A stretch of 6,949 bases of DNA from Xanthobacteraceae bacterium (GCA_030043175.1 JASHYD010000572.1:1-6949); one strand, 5' to 3'. Positions 1 to 6,507 are shown, numbered from the stretch's first letter. Numbers and translations: made by a program. The notes: generated by a model from the letters alone, not told the origin.

Positions 1-626
1 GCGTATCGCAGCGCCATTCGGGTGTTCTGTTCAGCGAGCAGGAATGACACCCCCTCCGTGGAGTTGAGATTGCCGACGATCGCGAAAATATCGTCCACGA
101 TTTGCGGCGCCAGGCCCATGGAGGGCTCGTCGAGCAGGATCATCTTGGGGCGCGACATCAGCGCGCGTCCGATGGCGCACATCTGCTGCTCGCCACCCGA
201 CGTATAGCCCGCCATCGCGGCGCGGCGCGGAGCGAGCCGCGGAAAGTGCGAGTAGACAAGGTCGAGATCGCGGCGGATCGCGGCCCTGCCGTCGCGCCGC
301 GTAAACGCTCCCGTCAGAAGGTTTTCCTCGATCGTCAGATGGGCGAAGCAGTGCCGCCCCTCCATGACCTGGATGCAGCCGCGGCGCACCAGCTCGTTGG
401 GCGACAGCGCCTGCACCTCGACGCCATCGAACAGGATTGTGCCTTTGGCGACCTCGCCGCGTTCGGCGCGGAGCAAGTTGGAGATGGCCTTGAGGGTCGT
501 CGTCTTGCCCGCACCGTTTGCTCCGAGCAACGCCACAATGCTGCCGCGCGGCACCGCGAGCGAAACGCCCTTGAGGACCAGGATGACGCGGTCGTAGAGC
601 ACCTCGATGTTGTTGACGAGGAGCAT
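1..626 (-). CDS. livF: HAAT-family ABC transporter ATP-binding protein LivF (3' end outside window)
   Basis: Cytoplasmic ATPase that pairs with LivG to power import through LivH/LivM. The first 208 residues are visible, starting MLLVNNIEVLYD; the frame is open at the window edge, so roughly the last 25-45 residues are missing. Walker A GANGAGKT is at residues 35-42, the signature SGGEQ at 143-147 and Walker B MILLDEPS at 162-169. The H-loop position reads LLAEQNT; glutamine in place of histidine there is normal for LivF. The segment QVMEGRHCFAHLTIEENL (about 86-103) occupies the Q-loop region; most LivF proteins read PEGR at this point. The start ATG at 624-626 is the only reasonable one, since the upstream in-frame stop is also the stop of the binding-protein gene, 12 bases away. 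The ribosome binding site is weak, suggesting translational coupling to that gene. Family call is very secure; substrate unknown. Confidence 0.96.
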   Translation of the reverse strand, partial: MLLVNNIEVLYDRVILVLKGVSLAVPRGSIVALLGANGAGKTTTLKAISNLLRAERGEVAKGTILFDGVEVQALSPNELVRRGCIQVMEGRHCFAHLTIEENLLTGAFTRRDGRAAIRRDLDLVYSHFPRLAPRRAAMAGYTSGGEQQMCAIGRALMSRPKMILLDEPSMGLAPQIVDDIFAIVGNLNSTEGVSFLLAEQNTRMALRY

Positions 627-638
627 TCGGTTACGTCT

Positions 639-1967
639 TCAGGAAGGCCTGTCGCAGGGCTCCGTGCGCTTCGGCCATGCTGGATCCTTCGATACATAGT
701 CGTTGGCTGCTGCTTCCAGCAGAGGCTGCACACGCTCCGTCAGCGGCGTGACCCAATCAGAGACAGTCACCCACTTGCGGCCATCCCATTGCTGCAAGTA
801 GGCCGCCTGGTGACCGTTATGGTCGGTGCAGGATATTTTCAGCGGCGCGCCAAATCCCGGCAGGCCGAGCTGTGCCCATCGCGCCGCAGTGATGTCGAGC
901 GTCTCCAATCCGCGCCGCACATCCTCGCCGCTCACGAGCTTGCGGCCCGTCAGCTTCTGGGCGTTATGGATCGCTTCGGCGATCAGGACGGAATTGTAGA
1001 CACCCTTGTTGTAATGGGACTCGCCGACCTTATCCTTGGCAGCAACCAGGCTCTCGCCCTTGTCGATGACGTATTTCTGGATGTCCTGGAGCGCCGGGAA
1101 GTTCGCACCGACGGCCGAGAAGTTGAGCGTCACGTACCCCTTGGCGGCAAGTCCGGCAGGCCGCGCGTCGTCCTCGCTGCCGCCCCACCACACGCTCACC
1201 AGGTGGTCCATCGGGTAATTAATCTTTGACGCTTCCTTGACGGCGGTCGGGTTCATGGCGCCCCAGCCCCACATGATCATCCAGGCGGGACGATCGCGCC
1301 GTACGCCGAGCCACTGGGCGGACTGGGTTTGCATCTCCTGCACCGTGACCGGATACATCTTGACTTGAAATCCGTAGTCCTTGGCGAACTGCTCTAACAG
1401 CGGAATCGGCTCGCGGCCGTAGCCGCCTTCGAAAAAGATGAAACCGATCGTTTTGCCCTTGAGCTTCTCAAGTCCGCCCTCCTTGCCGCCGATATATTTA
1501 AAGATCATCGACAAACCGTCCCAATAGGTCGCCGGCGGATTGAAGATCCAGGGGAAATCGTCGCCGATCGCAGAGGCCGACAGGCCATAGGCCATGGACA
1601 AGATCGGAATCTTGTCGACCGACGCCTTGGGGATGAGCTGCAGCGTGGTGCCGGTCGACCACGGATTCATCATCACCGGCTTCTTGGCCTTGACGGCTTC
1701 GTAGCACTCGACGCCCTTCTTGGTGTCGTATCCGGTTTCACATTCCTCGATGTTGAGTTTGACACCGCCGATGCCGCCGTCGCGCTCATTGAGCATGGTC
1801 AAGTAGTCATGCATTCCATTGGCGATAGGAATGCCGGAGCCGGCGAACGGCCCTGTCCGATAAGTGAGCAACGGAACATAGATGCTGTCCTGAGCCTGGG
1901 CCGCTGCCGCCATGCCCAACCCAGTGGCCACGATCAGTGCCACAATGATGACCCGCGTGACGCCCAT
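639..1967 (-). CDS. Periplasmic substrate-binding protein of a HAAT/Liv ABC transporter
   Basis: Type I periplasmic binding protein (Peripla_BP_6-like) of 442 residues that delivers ligand to LivH/LivM. Residues 1-25 form a signal peptide: MGVTR, a hydrophobic core, then AQA before QDS as the likely signal peptidase I site. The mature part opens SIYVPLLTYRTGPFAGSGIPIANG, the usual first strand and ligand loop, followed by NERDGGIGGVKL. Four cysteines remain in the mature protein (about 76, 88, 380, 438), enough for two disulfides. The reading frame stays open about 127 codons upstream into livM, but the chosen ATG has a Shine-Dalgarno GGAG six bases before it and begins the signal peptide, which settles the start. 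An ATG seven codons earlier (METWEKAMGV) is a poorer option. It lies 65 bases after livM and 12 before livF. It is divergent from classical leucine-binding LivJ/LivK, so no symbol is given; ligand unknown (amino acid, amide or aromatic acid are all possible). Confidence 0.95.
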   Translation of the reverse strand: MGVTRVIIVALIVATGLGMAAAAQAQDSIYVPLLTYRTGPFAGSGIPIANGMHDYLTMLNERDGGIGGVKLNIEECETGYDTKKGVECYEAVKAKKPVMMNPWSTGTTLQLIPKASVDKIPILSMAYGLSASAIGDDFPWIFNPPATYWDGLSMIFKYIGGKEGGLEKLKGKTIGFIFFEGGYGREPIPLLEQFAKDYGFQVKMYPVTVQEMQTQSAQWLGVRRDRPAWMIMWGWGAMNPTAVKEASKINYPMDHLVSVWWGGSEDDARPAGLAAKGYVTLNFSAVGANFPALQDIQKYVIDKGESLVAAKDKVGESHYNKGVYNSVLIAEAIHNAQKLTGRKLVSGEDVRRGLETLDITAARWAQLGLPGFGAPLKISCTDHNGHQAAYLQQWDGRKWVTVSDWVTPLTERVQPLLEAAANDYVSKDPAWPKRTEPCDRPS

Positions 1968-1973
1968 AGCCTT

Positions 1974-1978
1974 CTCCC
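1974..1978 (-). promoter_or_regulatory. Ribosome binding site of the substrate-binding protein
   Basis: On the minus strand GGGAG lies six bases before the ATG at 1965-1967. It is the strongest Shine-Dalgarno among the liv genes in this window and decides between the signal-peptide start and the much longer upstream-open frame. Strong initiation here fits the known need for excess binding protein over permease. Confidence 0.7.
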
Positions 1979-1991
1979 AGGTTTCCATCCC

Positions 1992-2017
1992 GCAACGCGT
2001 CGCTCTTGTTTCGTTGC
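1992..2017 (-). other. Possible intercistronic stem-loop between livM and the binding-protein gene
   Basis: Arms GCAACG (1992-1997) and CGTTGC (2012-2017) are perfect complements around a 14-base loop, within the 65-base gap after livM. There is no T-tract, so it is not a classical terminator. Intercistronic hairpins that protect the binding-protein transcript are known in other ABC operons; here that role is inference and a 6-bp stem could be chance. Confidence 0.25.
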
Positions 2018-2032
2018 CGCAATACTGCCCGT

Positions 2033-3109
2033 TTAATACGGAAATGGCCACACCCTCAGCTTCTGTTTGCCGATCTGCCAAAGCCGGGCGAGGCCGTTCG
2101 GCTCGACCGCCAGCAAGAAGATGATCAGAGCGCCAACAATCATGAACTGAATGTGTTCGGCGGTCGCAGCGCGAATCGGCACACCGAGGGCACCGGGCAA
2201 GCCGCGCAGCACGATCGGCAGACCCCAGATCAGGGCGGCGCCGAAAAACGAGCCGATCAGACTGCCGAGGCCCCCGATGATCACCATGAACAGGACCCGG
2301 AATGACAGATCGATGTTGAAGCTGTCGGCCTCCGCAGCCCCAAACCACAGGAATACCATCATGGCGCCGGCGACGCCGCAGTAGAACGATGACACCGCGA
2401 AGACGATCAGCTTGGTTCGCAACAGCCTGATGCCGATCAACTCAGCTGCGACGTCCATGTCCCGAACCGCCATCCACATGCGGCCGATGCGGCCGCGGAT
2501 GAGATTCGAAGCCGCCCACGTCATGGCAACCGTGATTGCGAGCACGACGACGTAGCGCGTCGCCGGCGTCGCGTGGGGGCCGGTAACCGGGATGCCCAGC
2601 ACCGTGCGAGTCGGCACTTCGATCGCGCCCGAGACGTTGTAATTGTAGAGCCAAGCCACGCGCACAAAGCACCACGACAAGAAAAACTGCGCCGCCAGCG
2701 TCGCGACTGCAAGGTAGTATCCCTTGATACGCAGCGACGGCAGCCCGAACAGCGCGCCGAGCGCAGCCGCCGCAAAGCCGGATGCGACAATCAGCACGAT
2801 GATGTTCGCATCGGGAAAGATCGTCGTGAGCTTGTAGCACGCGTAGGCGCCGACCCCCATGAAGGCGCCGGTGCCGAGCGAAATCTGGCCGGCATACCCG
2901 GTGAGCAAGTTGAGCCCGATCGCGGCGAGGGAAAACACGAGGATTGGAATCAGCATGATGCTGATCCAGAACTCCGGAAATGCCAGAGGCACGGCGACGA
3001 ACGCGAATGCCAGGATCACCGCGATGGCGACGCTGTCCTGCCTGATCGGGAATGCCGCCGCGTCGGCCGCGTAGCTGGTCTTGAATTGTCCGGTTTCGCG
3101 GTAGAACAT
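2033..3109 (-). CDS. livM: HAAT-family ABC transporter permease LivM
   Basis: Inner-membrane permease of 358 residues (BPD_transp_2 family) that forms the transport channel with LivH. After a polar N-terminus (MFYRETGQFKTSYAADAA) about nine hydrophobic segments follow, for example near residues 27-45, 48-69, 105-125, 132-150, 187-203, 233-255, 273-297 and 320-336. The family hallmark GLNLLTGYAGQISLGTGAF is at 65-83. The coupling region is the charged stretch GRIGRMWMAVRDMDVAAELIG before the later helices. Length is normal for LivM. The ATG at 3107-3109 gives the N-terminus I remember for this subfamily, but its nearest good Shine-Dalgarno (AAGGAG, minus strand of 3124-3129) is 14 bases away, longer than ideal. 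In related clusters livM follows livH directly; here 2.4 kb and an opposing kinase gene intervene, so livM and the two genes after it need their own promoter or long read-through. Function call is secure. Confidence 0.96.
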   Translation of the reverse strand: MFYRETGQFKTSYAADAAAFPIRQDSVAIAVILAFAFVAVPLAFPEFWISIMLIPILVFSLAAIGLNLLTGYAGQISLGTGAFMGVGAYACYKLTTIFPDANIIVLIVASGFAAAALGALFGLPSLRIKGYYLAVATLAAQFFLSWCFVRVAWLYNYNVSGAIEVPTRTVLGIPVTGPHATPATRYVVVLAITVAMTWAASNLIRGRIGRMWMAVRDMDVAAELIGIRLLRTKLIVFAVSSFYCGVAGAMMVFLWFGAAEADSFNIDLSFRVLFMVIIGGLGSLIGSFFGAALIWGLPIVLRGLPGALGVPIRAATAEHIQFMIVGALIIFLLAVEPNGLARLWQIGKQKLRVWPFPY

Positions 3110-3110
3110 T

Positions 3111-3117
3111 TCAGACC
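3111..3117. repeat. Direct repeat TCAGACC, livM-side copy
   Basis: TCAGACC occurs here, two bases before the livM start codon, and again at 5548-5554 over the livH stop codon, in the same orientation. The pair brackets the block carrying the kinase gene. A target-site duplication is one reading; a 7-base match could also be coincidence. Confidence 0.45.
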
Positions 3118-3440
3118 GCGCATCTCCTTAGAACAACAGCAGCTTATGCCCAATTTACAAGGATAACTTTGATGTCACGTCTTTGGTCATTGGACCGTCT
3201 GTGTACTCCGATTGTGTCCTTACATGCAACTGGCCTTGCCGCCTCGACTGCTGCCGCTCGGTTGATTTGGTTCAAACCACGGCCACCAACCGTCGCCGGG
3301 GACCTTTCCGACTGACGGGGAGGGGCAACCAAAACCCACGCCCCCTTCCCGCTGAGATGCCGGGGGGCCTTTGCCGGACGAGCGCCTTGCAGGCGATTTA
3401 ACTGTTTCTGTTATGTCGCGAATTCGGAAGGATGAAAAAA

Positions 3441-3506
3441 ATGGGTCTCCTGTTGCCGGATCTTTTATCGATTTTGCTACGGAAGCGTTTCAAAAAGTTC
3501 CCCTAA
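3441..3506 (+). CDS. Candidate 21-residue hydrophobic/cationic peptide
   Basis: A short frame reads MGLLLPDLLSILLRKRFKKFP then TAA. The purine-rich Shine-Dalgarno GGAAGG (3426-3431) ends nine bases before the ATG; an earlier in-frame ATG at 3432 would add MKK but touches the ribosome binding site. The peptide has a leucine/isoleucine-rich front half and an arginine/lysine-rich tail, the layout of small membrane-associated peptides and some type I toxins. It sits in an A/T-rich patch upstream of the kinase gene on the same strand. A weak promoter-like pair (TTGCAG at 3387, TGTTAT at 3409, 16-base spacer) precedes it. I recognise no family; in a noncoding stretch a chance frame of this size is quite possible. 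Confidence 0.25.
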   Translation: MGLLLPDLLSILLRKRFKKFP

Positions 3507-3741
3507 AGACCCGAGCTCAGTGAGAGCAAGCAGCGATGCCTGACACCGACGTTGTCATATTCACGGTCTGTGGATTTGGGATAACTTTCCTCTCAATCGA
3601 TGAGCCCTGCCAGGATACGGGCAACTTGCGAAACCGCTCACCTGAGATTTTGGAAATTCCATCGTCGATAGGCGGCTCGGCGGCGCGCAACCCGTCGCCC
3701 TTTAGAGCTCCTTGGGCGTCTAGGCCATTTCCCCACCAAAC

Positions 3742-3767
3742 CAAGTCCACCAAGCCATATGGACTTG
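3742..3767. other. Stem-loop with perfect 8-bp stem
   Basis: CAAGTCCA (3742-3749) and TGGACTTG (3760-3767) are perfect inverted repeats around a 10-base loop. It lies about 110 bases upstream of the kinase start. No T-tract follows on either strand, so it is not an obvious terminator. It could be an operator dyad or part of a structured leader; role unknown. Confidence 0.4.
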
Positions 3768-3777
3768 CTGGGCTGCA

Positions 3778-3793
3778 ACGGATCGCTATCCGT
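3778..3793. other. Compact stem-loop, 6-bp stem and 4-base loop
   Basis: ACGGAT (3778-3783), loop CGCT, then ATCCGT (3788-3793) form a perfect small hairpin ten bases after the previous one, on the same side of the kinase gene. No T-run follows. Its closeness to the other hairpin suggests a structured 5' leader if transcription begins upstream, but this is inference. Confidence 0.35.
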
Positions 3794-3810
3794 CCAAGGG
3801 GTCCAAGGGG
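3793..3810. repeat. Perfect 9-base tandem duplication
   Basis: TCCAAGGGG occurs twice back to back (3793-3801 and 3802-3810). The first copy overlaps the last base of the preceding hairpin. This looks like a small slippage duplication in the leader of the kinase gene; a protein- or RNA-binding role is conceivable but unsupported. Confidence 0.7.
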
Positions 3811-3854
3811 CAACTTAAATGGGAACTGCCGAGTTGGCCCGGGGGTAGATGCGT

Positions 3855-3872
3855 CTCCTTACAGGAGTGAGG
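3855..3872 (+). promoter_or_regulatory. Kinase ribosome binding site with an adjoining small hairpin
   Basis: CTCCT (3855-3859), loop TAC, AGGAG (3863-3867) form a 5-bp hairpin that would cover the AGGAG. A second, unpaired GAGG (3869-3872) lies seven bases before the ATG at 3880, the better-spaced Shine-Dalgarno. Together they support ATG 3880 as the original start of the kinase reading frame, ahead of its first frameshift. Confidence 0.45.
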
Positions 3873-3879
3873 CATCACG

Positions 3880-5340
3880 ATGCGCAAGGCCGTCACGAGA
3901 AGACTATCCTCGTTTTACGTTGATGTCCCGGCGCTGCGACCCGGCACTGCGGAGCCTACGCCCTCGCTTTCGTGGCCGTTGGGCTTGCCACCGCGCTGCG
4001 GATCGCACTCGATCCATACGTTGAGGGCGTCCAGTTCATTACGTTCTTTCTCGTAATTGTAATCACAGCGGTGATCAGCGGATTCGGTGCGGGCCTTCTT
4101 GCTGCCGTGCTTGGCACCGCTGCGACCGATTTCTTCGTGCTAGAGCCACGCTTTTCTCTCTTCTCGGAAACCACGGCTGATTTGGTGGAACTGCTCCTGT
4201 TTGGCTCGTTGGCATTTCTCTGCGTGATGCTCATCACCCGGATGCGCTCTGAAATCGAGCGCGAGCAAGCGGAGCGGGAGTGGCAGGGCGCCAAAGACCG
4301 TCTGCAGCTTGCCTTCGACGCAGCCCAACTCGGATGGTGGGAGTACGACCCGATCCGCGGCCTCGTTTGGTGGGATGGTCGCATCAAAGAGATGTTCGAC
4401 GTTGCCGAAGACAGGACAGATATTGAGAAGTTCAAGAGGCGGGTGCATCCCGATGAGCTAGCAAGGGTTTGGGCCGCCGGCGAAACGGCGCTCGATCCCA
4501 CCAATCTGACGCCCTACGCCGACGAGTTCCGGCACACGCGGGACGATGGCGAGGTGCGCTGGACGGAGGGCCATACGCTCATTCATTTCGAGGGCATCGG
4601 GCACGAGCGACGCGCCGTCAGAATGGTCGGTACGGCTCAGGACATTACTGAACGCAAGCGGCGCGAAGAAGAACGCAAGGAGCGGGCGGAACGCGAGTAC
4701 CTCCTCATGCGCGAGGTCAATCATCGCGCCAAGAACATGCTCAGCGTGGTGGACGCGATCGCTCACCAGACCGCAGCCAAAACTCCCGAAGATTTCATCG
4801 AGCGCTTCTCGGACCGCATCCAGGCGCTCTCGGCCAATCAGGACTTGCTTATACGGAACGCATGGCACGGGGTCGAGACCGAGGACCTCGTTTGCGCCCA
4901 GCTCGCCCCCTTTCGCCGATCACATCGGCTCTCGTATCGTGGTGCGCGGCCCCAAGTTGCGTTTGAATGCAGCTCCGGCGCAAGCTATCGGCCTCGCGCT
5001 TCACGAACTCACCACTAACGCCGGAAAATACGGGGCGCTATCGAAGGATACGGGTCGCCTGGATGTCAGCTGGGGGACCGAGGGCCGCACCTTCACAGTG
5101 ACGTGGACGGAACGCGATGGGCCGCAGGTGTCTCCACCGCAGCGGCGCGGGTTTGGGACGATCGTTATGCAAGAGATGGCCCAGCGCAGCGTGGGCGGCA
5201 AAGTCGATCTTGCTTATGCCCCCTCTGGGGTGACCTGGCGCTTGACCTGCCCGGCAGCGAACGCGCTGGAGCCCTACGAGAATGCGGATCATAGGCTCCA
5301 AGCAACCAAACCAGCCTCTGCACCCGCGGGTCACGCTTGA
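3880..5340 (+). pseudogene. Membrane-bound PAS-HWE sensor histidine kinase, broken by two frameshifts
   Basis: With both frameshifts read through, this encodes about 486 residues: a short N-terminus (MRKAVTRRLSSFYVDVPALRPG), a DUF4118-like membrane domain (about 26-120; LATALRIALDPYVEGVQFIT), a PAS domain (about 139-258, ending TAQDITERKRREE), then an HWE kinase core. The phosphorylated histidine is in EVNHRAKN (about 282), the N-box is HELTTNAGKYGALS (about 375-388), the family-defining WTE is at about 409-411 and a glycine box GFGT at 424-427. The frame starting at ATG 3880 stops at 4056. The membrane, PAS and H-box parts are one frame over because one base is missing near 3949-3952. An extra base near 4906-4913 (C-run plus T-run) returns the tail to the first frame. 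As written, a GTG start at 3972 would give only a 348-residue protein that lacks the N- and G-boxes, so it could not bind ATP. HWE kinases sense light, stress or redox cues and phosphorylate response regulators; none is in this window. Domain identity is secure; whether the breaks are real or sequencing errors is open. Confidence 0.85.
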
Positions 5341-5547
5341 TGCGGTAGACGGCCTGCCGGTTTTCTTCGCGGCGTGAGCGGTGCCCACTGCCTGTTGGCC
5401 GCAGCACGGCGCGCGCCCTTGCGACAAGCCCGCCTTGTGGCGCTGCGGCGCCTTGCGTCCTTGGGCGTCCTGCAGGGCAAGGCAGGCCCGCGATCCGCGC
5501 TCCCGCGGCACCCAATCTTGGCGTTGTTTGTATTGGCGTGGTCCACG
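5341..5547. other. Short convergent gap between the kinase and livH 3' ends
   Basis: About 207 GC-rich bases with no gene I can support. It holds weak inverted repeats: ACAAG/CTTGT near 5424-5438 and, against the livH stop codon, CGTGG-T-CCACG at 5537-5547. None is followed by a T-tract, so a classical rho-independent terminator for either gene is not evident. The right border of the presumed inserted block is here. Confidence 0.55.
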
Positions 5548-5554
5548 TCAGACC
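5548..5554. repeat. Direct repeat TCAGACC, livH-side copy
   Basis: The second copy of TCAGACC, whose first three bases are the livH stop codon (TGA on the minus strand). An 11-base near-palindrome (5537-5547) abuts it on the inserted side. See the copy at 3111-3117. Confidence 0.45.
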
Positions 5555-6504
5555 CGTTCGATGATTTTTTCGCCGAACAAGCCTTGAGGCCAAAACAACA
5601 GGAAAATGAGGGCGATCGCGTAGGCGAGCCAGCTCTCGATGCCACTGCCAAAGAGCGGCCCCCAGTAGAACTCGCCGAGTTTCTCGCTCACCCCGATGAT
5701 GACGCCGCCGACGATCGCGCCCGGCACCGAGGTGAAACCCCCCAGCACGAGCACTGGCAGCGCCTTGAGCGCGACGATTTCGAGCGCGAACGAGACGTTG
5801 GAGCGCGCGCCCCACATGATGCCGGTCGTGAGCGCCACAATCCCGGCCGCGAACCACACGATGACCCAAATCTGCTCCAACGAAATCCCCACCGAAAGCG
5901 CGGCCTTGTGGCTGTCAGCGACCGCTCGCAAGGCGCGTCCGACCCGCGTATGCTGAAAGAACACCGCGAGAGCCGCCACCATCAGCGCGGCGATGACGGC
6001 CGCCGCAATGTCGATCTTCTGCAGCGTCGCTGAGCCGCCCAGCACTGGCAAATCGATCGCGCCGGCGGGAAGATAAAGTTCGTCGGTGATCATCACCTTG
6101 GGTTCGCCGCCGAACACGAACTCGCCGAACCCGACGAGGAAGGAGGTCAGCCCGAAGGTCGCCATGAACAGGATGATCTCGGGCTGGTTGACGAGCGGGC
6201 GCAGGATGACGCGCTCGACTGCGAACGCGAGCGCGAGCATGACGCCAAGCGCTAGGATGAGCGCCGCGACGGCCGGTATCCCGAATTCGTGCAGGCCAAC
6301 GAGCGTGAGCGCCCCGAACACCACCATGATGCCCTGCGCAAAATTGAAAACGCCCGAGGCCTTGTAGATCAGCACATAGCCGAGCGCGATCAGCGAATAG
6401 AGTACGCCGGCGACGAGCCCCTCCCACAGTGTCTGGACCAGAAGGTCCGGGGCCGTCCCCATTTGCACGAACGGATCGATGAAGATTTTGTAAAGGAGGT
6501 CCAT
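5548..6504 (-). CDS. livH: HAAT-family ABC transporter permease LivH
   Basis: Inner-membrane permease of 318 residues (BPD_transp_2 family), partner of LivM. The hallmark LivH stretch is at 33-58: GVLYSLIALGYVLIYKASG followed by VFNFAQG. Several further hydrophobic segments follow, including AALILALGVMLALAFAVE, ATFGLTSFLVGFGEFVF, IDIAAAVIAALMVAALAVF, IWVIVWFAAGIVALTTGIM and the last pair near the C-terminus (VPGAIVGGVIIGV, WLAYAIALIFLLFWPQGLFG). The C-terminus GEKIIERV is the normal end for the family, so the gene is intact despite the foreign block just after its stop. The start at 6502-6504 gives a polar 20-residue leader; M15 (MGTAPDLLVQ) is an alternative that gives a more typical length. 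The livG stop is only 3 bases upstream and AAGGA overlaps it, so translation is probably coupled. Downstream it should run into livM, but the kinase block intervenes. Confidence 0.96.
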   Translation of the reverse strand: MDLLYKIFIDPFVQMGTAPDLLVQTLWEGLVAGVLYSLIALGYVLIYKASGVFNFAQGIMVVFGALTLVGLHEFGIPAVAALILALGVMLALAFAVERVILRPLVNQPEIILFMATFGLTSFLVGFGEFVFGGEPKVMITDELYLPAGAIDLPVLGGSATLQKIDIAAAVIAALMVAALAVFFQHTRVGRALRAVADSHKAALSVGISLEQIWVIVWFAAGIVALTTGIMWGARSNVSFALEIVALKALPVLVLGGFTSVPGAIVGGVIIGVSEKLGEFYWGPLFGSGIESWLAYAIALIFLLFWPQGLFGEKIIERV

Positions 6505-6507
6505 TCC

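Larger units (their letters stand above)
3110..3879. other. Divergent noncoding region between livM and the kinase gene
   Basis: About 770 bases with no gene I can recognise on either strand. It separates the starts of livM (leftward) and the kinase (rightward), so promoters for both would be expected here, but I found no convincing -35/-10 pair. The part around 3400-3520 is visibly richer in A/T than the liv genes and holds a short candidate peptide gene. The part nearest the kinase holds two stem-loops, a 9-base tandem duplication and a hairpin over a Shine-Dalgarno-like AGGAG, listed separately. Longer open frames here (for example 3536-4024 plus, 3517-3813 minus) encode low-complexity-looking proteins with no recognisable motif, and the first runs into the kinase coding region out of frame. 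Confidence 0.6.

Noticed and set aside
102..1229. Plus-strand open frame of 375 codons opposite livF and the binding-protein gene
   Set aside because: It is the antisense shadow of two well-identified genes in GC-rich DNA, is rich in R/A/H with no domain, and crosses the junction between them.
1968..2348. N-terminal extension of the binding protein by about 127 residues
   Set aside because: The extension overlaps the 3' part of livM in another frame; the signal peptide and GGAG ribosome binding site place the start at 1967.
3517..3813. Minus-strand open frame of 98 codons in the divergent region
   Set aside because: No recognisable motif or good ribosome binding site; it runs through the hairpins and tandem repeat. 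A gene remnant cannot be excluded.
3822..3855. EcfG (general stress sigma factor) promoter suggested by GGAAC at 3822-3826
   Set aside because: No CGTT-like -10 element occurs at the required 16-17 base spacing; the nearest CGTC is 25 bases on.
3536..4024. Plus-strand open frame of 162 codons before and into the kinase gene
   Set aside because: No recognisable domain, weak ribosome binding site, and its last 145 bases overlap the kinase in a different frame from either kinase part.
3956..4504. Minus-strand open frame of 182 codons opposite the kinase membrane and PAS domains
   Set aside because: Serine/arginine-rich antisense shadow of a clearly recognisable protein.
3118..5547. Calling the kinase block an insertion sequence or transposon
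   Set aside because: No transposase or integrase and no matching terminal inverted repeats at the two ends; only the short direct repeat suggests mobility.
5165..5869. Minus-strand open frame spanning the kinase end, the gap and livH
   Set aside because: It overlaps livH out of frame and the kinase antisense; arginine/alanine-rich and without a domain.
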